Positions 57,335 through 64,000 of a stretch of DNA of 64,000 nt are shown here, in pieces. Made by a program: the position numbers and the translations under genes. Where the stretch lies: assembly GCF_022965805.1 (NCBI RefSeq), contig NC_133101.1, positions 23,212,868-23,276,867 on the forward strand, in the 5' to 3' direction. Within the stretch, counting starts at the first letter, position 1. Every line of letters begins with the position of its first letter. The notes under the pieces are model-generated. The model had not been told where the DNA came from and searched no databases. It was given only the letters and a program-made list of their open reading frames with translations. This DNA comes from Primulina eburnea. Lineage: Eukaryota; Streptophyta; Magnoliopsida; Lamiales; Gesneriaceae.

Positions 57335-59301
57335 TTTCTCCCCCTCTTAGGTCTGAGTTTGTCCTCGAACTCATAACAATCAATTCAGATATATCAGAGG
57401 AAATGTATATATAGAGTTTAAACCAAAACTCAAATATCTGATTCCGGTCTGGAATAAGAATTCACTAAGTATAATATCATAATACTTCTCCAATCCTTCT
57501 GACGGAACCAATCTCGCATTACTGGCTATACTATGTCCGTATAAACCAATCCCAGTTCATCACATATCCGTACCATCTGCTGTTATCAAAGACATCTACA
57601 GTCTTCAGCCTCGAATACCAATCGTCATCACCCTACGTTGGTTTCTTAAATTCGTCCCTTCTGAATTAGCTTCATCTTCCTTCGAATTTTCTTCAAAAGA
57701 AATCTACAGTATTCACTGTATACCATCTCATCTATAACTATCTTATTACCCATCTGATAAGCTGATAGCTATTGTCACGTCATGATAATAAGTTATATCA
57801 ATTAGTGCTAACATCCAGCACTAAAGTTGTACCAAAGTCTCCCAATATCTGGATAACACCTTCTGTTTGCCTGTCAATCTGGGAAACAATCTAAGAGAGA
57901 GCTCATGATATACTCTATCATAAGTACACAATCAATCAAATCATAATCTGATATAATCTACTGTGGCATTCTGATCTTTCTGACCACTTTTCTGACATCG
58001 ATCTGTGTCATTTGGTCATGTTTGTACGTTATCTGGTACAAACTGATAGATATAGATTGAACAATCTGTCAATCACAATCATATCATATCATAATCTGTA
58101 GGGAAATGGCAGTAATTTCATTACGAAAGCCATAGAAATGTATTCCCATTTCTATTCAGAATTATACAATTCTGTAATAAATCTTCTGATTTCTATCTTT
58201 CTGTCTTTTCTGTTAGCGATTTAGACATATCAGTATAATTTCTGCCAATATTTCAGTACAATTCTGTTATAACTGATCTCATCTGTCTATATCACAACTA
58301 TCTGTTCGAATACAATACATTCTCAATCATCAGACTGCACACTGAATTCATTACTGTAAGTTTCTGACACTATCTGTCCTTTCTGATTCGAACTATTTGA
58401 CATATACAATCAGTTAATAACATAAATTAAAGAGGAAATACCTACCTGGTATTCGGCTCTGACTATCAATATCAAGTTTTGCTGTACAATTCTGACACAT
58501 CTGACATCGCAGAATAATCAATCTCATACAAAATATAAAATCACATATCTGTTACTCTGATCGGCACTCGGTTTTGACTATCGATATTGAGTTCTAAACA
58601 TTCTAATCAGCTTTTTGAACTGCTATCGTTTCAAAATCAGCTCTGATTCGGACGATACAACATAATCTCCGTTGTCTACTATCAGTCTCAAATACGTATT
58701 CAGAATATCATCAATATTCAATCAAATTCAAAACATGCTAAACTCATAAACCGCAACTGTTTGACACTGATGCTAATCTCAGCTGACTAATTACGGTTTA
58801 ATTCTGTGAAAATCAACGAATATATCATCTTCAGATATAACACATCCTGAATGCAATCTGTCTCAATCAGGATTCAAATTTCAGCAATTTCTACTATCAT
58901 TTCAAGACTAAAATCAATCTCTCTGATTGAAATCAGATCTGAAGTCTTATCTGGGGAAACATTACTAACTTTCTTATCATTGGTAAATCAGCCAATGATA
59001 GACTCAACTTCAATAAATCAACTGAATACATAACGAGTCATTCTGCTCCTTTCTGTAATAATCGAGTCATAGCTAGTATGAATATCAAAGGAATTCTCAG
59101 TCTAGAATTCTTATCGTACAATATTCATCTCTTGATCATCTCAGGTCTGATTATTACCATTTTCTGGAATTAATCTATGGTAGCTCTGTACTTGGTCAGC
59201 ATATCCATATCAGTAATTGCAGTTCCAAAATCATAGAACACCAGTATAATACAAGCTACTACATGATCTAGCTCGATCTCATTCTTATCCTACTGTAGTA
59301 T
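57335..59301 (-). pseudogene. Heavily decayed pol of the full B element
   Basis: No long ORF survives, but the minus strand can still be aligned by eye. DMDMLTKYRATID and a stop then FQKMVI (about 59190-59150) are the protease/RT linker, and AMTRLLQKGAE and SLADLP follow (about 59060-58970). Further on, VIDRL and TNMTK..MSEKW (about 58085-58000) match the B1 integrase text at 17345-17440. The region is only about 2 kb instead of roughly 4 kb, so much of RT/RNase H is deleted as well as mutated. Confidence 0.75.
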
Positions 59302-59496
59302 TCAAGATCTAACAGAAATCACTGATACAAGATCTTTTCTCAAAGGAACAGAAACAAATACTACAGTAAATAGGGACTCAACAAATAATGCATACATCAA
59401 TGCAAGTCTTTCAGAAATAATAGTATGTGAAGCACCGGTATTCCTCAATACATATGCAGGAAAATCAAACAAATCAGTTACCTGCAACATCATCAT
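59302..59496 (-). pseudogene. Broken protease of the full B element
   Basis: It reads LFDFPAYVLRNTGASHTIISERLALMYAL.. The active site NTGAS has Asn where the catalytic Asp (DTGAS) is required. The frame differs from gag by a small indel, so gag ends a few codons earlier at VAGN. A stop follows SVISVRS. Confidence 0.85.
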
Positions 59497-60535
59497 CTGG
59501 TGCTTCCTGAGCCTGCTCCTCGGTCAAAGCAAATACTCTGGCCTGCTGTCTAGGAGGCTGGCCAACTGTCTGGCTTCCTCCTGGCCTCTGCTGTGACTGA
59601 GATGGTGCTGGCTGAAATGAAGGAACGGCAGCTGATCGTCTACCCCACTGTGCCGCTGATCCAGATGGTTCAGCTCCCTGGGATCTTTGGGAACCCCTCT
59701 GTGGACATACTCTGGCAAAATGTCCCTGTTGCTTGCAGAAGTGGCAGCTACCAAGTACTCCTTGGCATTGTTCAGTGGAATGTCTCCCTCCACAATTTCC
59801 GCAGTACACGCCAGCATAACTCTGCTGAGAACCACTAGAGCTAGAAGAACTGCAACCATGCTTCTTAAATTGCTTTCCTCTAGCTTTCAGAAAATCTTTC
59901 TTCCCACCACTGCTACTGCCACTCTCGAATCGGAAAGGTGGTTGCTGTGGTCTCAACAATGGAGGAACTAATTCAGCTTCTCTCTGCCTTATCAAGCCCG
60001 CTTCAGTGCCCTTTGCTCTATTCATGGCATCAGCAAAATTATTTGGTCGCCCTGTGTTTACCAATGTAAAGATATCGGGATTCAAAACATTAATGAACTG
60101 ATCGGCAACGGCTTCATCATTGTCAGCCACATGTGGAGCAAACTTCAACAAGGTAGAGAACTTGGTCACATATTCTTCAATGTTCAGCTGACCCTGTCTC
60201 AAATTGGCAAACTCCGCCCCCTTGTCTTTTCTATACGATATTGGGAAAAATCTCTGATAAAACTCAGTTTTAAATACATCCCAAGTAATAATCGTACCTC
60301 GTTGCTCCAAGGCCCTCTTCATTGTAATCCACCAGCTTTGTGCAACATCCAGCAACTGGTGCCCAATCAATTTAATCCGGCGCTCATCACTGTACTCCAG
60401 TGAATCAAACAGCAACTCAATGCTACCTAACCAACTTTCACACTCAACTGATGTCTCAGTACCTGTAAGAGTCGGTGGTTTGAATGACTGAAACCTCTTC
60501 AGCAAGGTTTCCATTGGAGTCGGTGTTACATCCAT
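59474..60535 (-). CDS. Intact Ty3 Gag (capsid plus zinc knuckles), full B element
   Basis: 353 codons without a stop. Gag packages the element RNA into particles. Residues of about 1-190 form the retrotransposon-gag domain (WLGSIELLFDSLEYSDERRIKLIGHQLLDVAQSWW .. FKTEFYQRFFP .. EEYVTKFSTLLKFAPHV). Residues 190-245 are Ser/Gly/Pro-rich. Two zinc knuckles, CGNCGGRHSTEQC and CHFCKQQGHFARVC, are near 245-280. A Gln/Pro-rich tail ends DDDVAGN. The ATG at 60535 lies about 325 bp inside the 5' LTR end, a normal leader. Its intact state contrasts with the dead pol. Confidence 0.93.
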   Translation of the reverse strand: MDVTPTPMETLLKRFQSFKPPTLTGTETSVECESWLGSIELLFDSLEYSDERRIKLIGHQLLDVAQSWWITMKRALEQRGTIITWDVFKTEFYQRFFPISYRKDKGAEFANLRQGQLNIEEYVTKFSTLLKFAPHVADNDEAVADQFINVLNPDIFTLVNTGRPNNFADAMNRAKGTEAGLIRQREAELVPPLLRPQQPPFRFESGSSSGGKKDFLKARGKQFKKHGCSSSSSSGSQQSYAGVYCGNCGGRHSTEQCQGVLGSCHFCKQQGHFARVCPQRGSQRSQGAEPSGSAAQWGRRSAAVPSFQPAPSQSQQRPGGSQTVGQPPRQQARVFALTEEQAQEAPDDDVAGN

Positions 60536-60876
60536 TGGAGGATTCGATGTACTACCCTGTTTGGAATTCGTCTAGGAGGCATATCTGAAACTCAAAAGGA
60601 TTAGTAACTCAATCCAACACATCTGTTTCAATTCAGTCTCTCCTCCGATCATCTTACTGCTGATCGAGAATCGATTCAGATTCGTTCCCAATAATACATA
60701 TTACAAAATCAAATCAAATAAATTAAGTAACATGTATTATATACAGCAGTACAACATAATAGATTGCTAGCATGCAAAAGCAAGGAAGAAAACTCAATCT
60801 ACCCCGCTCACTAGCCTCTTCTATCTCAATCTAAAGAATCTACAGTTCTGGTACCTACAGCTCTGATACCACCTGT
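60536..60876 (-). other. Leader and primer-binding site of the full B element
   Basis: The complement of TGGTATCAGAGC (initiator tRNA-Met) lies at 60860-60871, five bases from the LTR end. The remaining leader is noncoding. Confidence 0.85.
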
Positions 60877-61499
60877 TGTGGGGACCCGGACGCTAATCAT
60901 CTTCTTAATCGTCATTGGGACTAATAAATCAATTATAAAACAGGGTCTAAATTTTTTTTTTTAAAAATACAAAGCGGAAACGTAATGTAATTTATTCAAA
61001 TTACATATTAAACATAAACATACAATCTTGTGTTATCTAGTGAAAGTTCAACTAGGTTCAACTACATATCAGTGCTGAATCCTATGTTGCTTCGAAGCCC
61101 GGATCTCCACGCTATCTAATCTTCTCTCATCCTCTTCTTGACCCTGATCCAGCCCCACATGTTGTCATGCACACATACAAAACAAGACAACAGCCGGATA
61201 ACTCCGGTGAGATATAAATATCCCAGTATAAACAATGTACACATGCAATCATATAAAAACATATATAAAAGCATATAACAAATATTCATAACATGTCTCA
61301 AATCTGAAACATAATTAATATCAAGCAAAGAATCATACTCAGACTCAGACTTGACTCAACAACGCGTCGTCTCAGACTCGACTCGACTCTATCCTAGGGA
61401 TCCCGATGTCTGGATATAGGTAATTATATCGAATCTCAGGCGATAGGAATGAATCAATCCCTAAACAGCATCGATATAATTCATATATTCAGTATCTGG

Positions 61500-61734
61500 G
61501 CGAATCAGCCGCAGAATTGACGAATCAGTCAAGAATTAGGCGAATCAGCCAATAACCCGACGAATCAGCCGGTAATTAAGCGAATCAGCTTAAGTTTAGA
61601 CGAATCAGTCAATAACCAGACGAATCAGCCAATAACTAGGCGAATCAGCCTATGACTCAACGACTCAGTAGTCAATACATGCATTCAGTATCTAAGCAAA
61701 TCAGTCAATGACTAGCGAATCAGCAGTCATCACA
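61500..61734. repeat. Minisatellite in the 5' LTR of the full B element
   Basis: Same unit order as at 55901-56135, so the array was inherited intact at the last transposition. Confidence 0.9.
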
Positions 61735-62509
61735 TGCAGTGGCTATAAATCAATAGACAACAACATCAATCACATCAATTACAAGAATCAATGTAATAAA
61801 CTAGGTATGTGATTTAAGGAAACTCGAGTCAAACCTTCCTCGAGTTGTGCAATCCCAACACAACATTAATTTATACCTTTCTTTCTGATATTCTGACTCG
61901 GTCGCAATCTCGAACTCAAAGCCTGTCAATACTCAATCTGACAAGAACAATATCGAGGAGTATAATATCAATACACTACTCGAATCAAATATGTTCTGCT
62001 CAATACTTAACCTAATTCAATATCGATGGCATAACGGTATAATATCAATATACCCAACAATACCATGTCAATCAGATATTAATTCTAATATCTCATACTC
62101 GATAACAACTCAATTCTGATGTCAATACTCAATCAACTCAACTCTAAAAATCATAACAATTTTATATAGTATCTATTCCTCAGTCCGGTTTTGATTATAC
62201 GATGTCTAACATGCCAAGAACATCATATATGAATCATATCAGATTCTGACAATACCATCATTTCAAATCATATCAAAACGTAGCAAAACTTACGTCCAGT
62301 TGTAGCCTACGTTGCTAGGAACTCAGTACCGTAGTCGGATTTATAATCAGACGGACGGATTTCTCATAAATCGAATTCAAAAATCAAGAAGTAAGCTTCC
62401 CCTTCAATCCTCGATTTTCTTCTGCTGATTAACGTTTATATGTATATATATATATATACATCTCGGACATGCAATAAGCCAAATGGCAAGCTTACGTTTT
62501 GCATGACTG

Positions 62510-62808
62510 GCGCATATGCGCGCTCGATGCCCGCGCATATGCGCCGGAAGCATTGTCCAGCTTCTGCACTACTCGCGCATATGCGCGAACTCCAGTCGCG
62601 CATATGCGCGAGACCTACTGGTCACGCACCATGCCCCTCACGCATATGCGCTCACTATCTCGGCGCATATGCGCGAGAGGTTCTGGACCTGCCGCGCATG
62701 TGAGCGCCTATACGCCGCGCATGTGCGCAAAAGCTTCTGCCCTATGCGCGCATGCTCGCGCATCTCGTCGTGCATGTGCGCGAATGGTTCGTCCCTCGCA
62801 CATATTTT
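62510..62808. repeat. Palindromic cassette in the 5' LTR of the full B element
   Basis: This has the GCGCATATGCGC words as at 56913-57190, with about one extra unit (GAGCGCCTATACGCCGCGCA, near 62702) and a few changed words. It is the least conserved part between the two otherwise near-identical LTRs. Confidence 0.88.
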
Positions 62809-62952
62809 GCGTCTGTTTTGTCTTTCTCGGTCCACTCCGTTCCGTCTATAATCACTTCAATAAATCAAGAAATCATTCCCGATTAATCTAAGATTACGGT
62901 AATTATACCCAAATCATTTCAGATTACAGTAATCAAATTCTCGGGCCTTACA

Positions 62953-63960
62953 CTTCTCATTGACCTTCAGCTGTTTGGATGCGTAGGTTATCACTATGCC
63001 CTGCTGCATCAGAACCGCCCCCAAACCAAGCTTAGATGCATCTGTATAGACCACAAACTCTCCTTGCCCTGATGGGATAGCTAGTACTAGTGCAGTGGTC
63101 AATGCTAGCTTCAGTCTGTCAAAGCTCTCCTGACACTCGGGTCCCCAGATAAACTTGGCGTTCTTCTTCGTCAAGGCGGTCATAGGTACCGCAATAGACT
63201 AGAAGCCCTGGATAAACTTTTTGTAATAACCTGCCAATCCCAAGAAATTGCGGATCTCTGTCATGCTCTTCGTAACTGGCAAATCTCTGACTACCTCTAC
63301 TTTGCTCAGGTCGACCTCTATGCCATCTTGCGATACAATGTGGCCCATGAATTCCACCCTCTCAAGCAAGAACTCACACTTACTGAAGTTGGCATACAAT
63401 CGTCTATCCTGTAGAGTCTGTAATACTGTCCTCAGATGCTGACTGTGCTCCTCCCTGCTCTTCGAATAGATCGGGATATCGTCAATGAAGACTATGACGA
63501 AATGATCCAAAAATGAATGGAATACGTGATTTATGAGATCCATGAAGATTATTGGCGCGTTCGTCAGACAGAAGGGCATCACCATAAACTCATAGTGCCC
63601 GTAACGCGTCCGGAAAGCTGTCTTATGCACATCTGACTCTCTCACCTTCAATTGATGGTATCCAGATCGAAGGTTTATCTTGGAGAACACTGAGGCTCCC
63701 TAAAGCTGATCAAATTAGTCTTCGATCCTCGGCAGCGGATACTTATTCTTGACTGTGACCCTGTTCAGCTTTCTGTAATCAATGCACAGTCGCATGCTTC
63801 CATCCTTCTTCTTAACAAATAGCACTGGAGCGCCCCAAGGAGAAAAACTAGGGCGAATGAAACCATTATCCAGTAGATCCTGAATCTGATCCTTGAGCTC
63901 TTTCATCTCTGCAGGCGCTAATTGGTAGGGTGCCTTAGATATCGGCATTGTTCCTGGAAT
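62953..63960 (-). pseudogene. A2 reverse transcriptase and RNase H N-terminus
   Basis: RT blocks are [59 protein letters not shown] (63948-63760), [15 protein letters not shown], and the catalytic [15 protein letters not shown] with both aspartates (about 63490-63440). [10 protein letters not shown] is followed by a stop at 63199. The RNase H start has [19 protein letters not shown] (63060-63005), up to VNEK at the CTTCT insertion point. Stops at about 63199, 63693 and 63714 make it a pseudogene, though it is much better preserved than A1. Confidence 0.92.
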
Positions 63961-64000
63961 GAGCTCAATAGATAAGTCAACCTCTCTGTCTGGTGGAATT
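63961..64000 (-). pseudogene. A2 protease-RT linker, cut by the window end
   Basis: The minus strand reads [15 protein letters not shown], the usual linker before RT, and continues beyond the window. Confidence 0.8.

Larger units (their letters stand above)
55280..62952 (-). mobile_element. Full-length B-family Ty3 element, gag intact and pol decayed (TR-GAG-like)
   Basis: This 7.67-kb element has LTRs at 60877-62952 (5') and 55280-57334 (3') and CTTCT target duplications. It has a primer site at 60860-60871, a 353-codon gag (59474-60535), a broken protease and about 2 kb of strongly mutated, shortened pol. The LTRs differ by only about 1-2 percent by eye, so the insertion is young, while pol is old and dead. 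It was probably mobilised by proteins from another element. Confidence 0.93.
60877..62952 (-). repeat. 5' LTR of the full B element
   Basis: It is nearly identical to 55280-57334. The differences are single substitutions, one-base indels and an extra palindromic word near 62700-62730. It contains the minisatellite (61500-61734) and the palindromic cassette (62510-62808). Confidence 0.94.
50243..64000 (-). mobile_element. Ty3/gypsy element A2 (family A), minus strand, runs off the window
   Basis: The 3' LTR is 50243-52804, then the polypurine tract, and then pol read backward: chromodomain-like tail and integrase (52840-54811), RNase H (54848-55279 and 62953-63180), RT (63199-63960) and the linker at the window end. 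It carries a hAT MITE (53406-54035) and a complete B-family element (55280-62952) inserted into pol. The 5' LTR, gag and protease lie beyond 64000. Confidence 0.93.

Overview
The window is nuclear DNA of a flowering plant, most probably a eudicot. It is AT-rich and carries chromovirus-type Ty3/gypsy retrotransposons, a Copia remnant, a plant Helitron, CACTA and hAT MITEs, a spliced plastid-type FabZ gene and an F-box/FBD gene. The species cannot be named from the sequence. No rRNA, tRNA or CRISPR array was recognised.

Layout. 1-14.9 kb holds old LTR-like DNA (minus orientation), split by a full-length but dead Ty3 element 'A1' (1798-12678, target duplication GAACA). A1 has an inverted primer-binding region, a possible gag/pol intron and a tandemly duplicated protease. 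15.0-20.9 kb is a Copia RT/RNase H remnant, then two copies of its 3' end flanking a truncated Ty3 element 'B1' (16837-20262). 20.9-34.3 kb is the gene-bearing part: an intact four-exon FabZ gene (22563-25263, plus), an FBD fragment (about 26.0-26.2 kb), a Ser/Ala/Pro-rich three-exon gene-like unit cut by a palindromic array (27.8-29.0 kb), a gag remnant (29.1-30.1 kb) and a three-exon F-box/FBD gene (32628-34267, minus). 35.6 to about 45 kb is a decayed minus-strand Helitron with Rep and helicase exons, carrying a nested CACTA MITE. 45.4-48.1 kb is another truncated B-family Ty3 element. 48.1-50.2 kb holds a CACTA end and an old LTR. From 50243 past the window end lies a minus-strand A-family element 'A2', disrupted by a hAT MITE (53406-54035) and by a full B-family element (55280-62952, target duplication CTTCT).

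How it fits together. Only FabZ (plastid fatty-acid synthesis) and the F-box/FBD gene (probable SCF substrate adaptor) look like intact host genes. Nearly everything else is layered mobile DNA, and the nesting order can be read from matching target-site duplications. The most unusual signals are arrays of short GC-rich palindromic words in the U3 part of several LTRs, placed just before an AT-rich TATA-like run. The words differ between relatives (GCGCATATGCGC in some, CGCCCGAGCG in another). A second striking signal is the full-length B element: its LTRs are nearly identical and its gag ORF is intact, yet its pol is badly decayed, which points to movement in trans.
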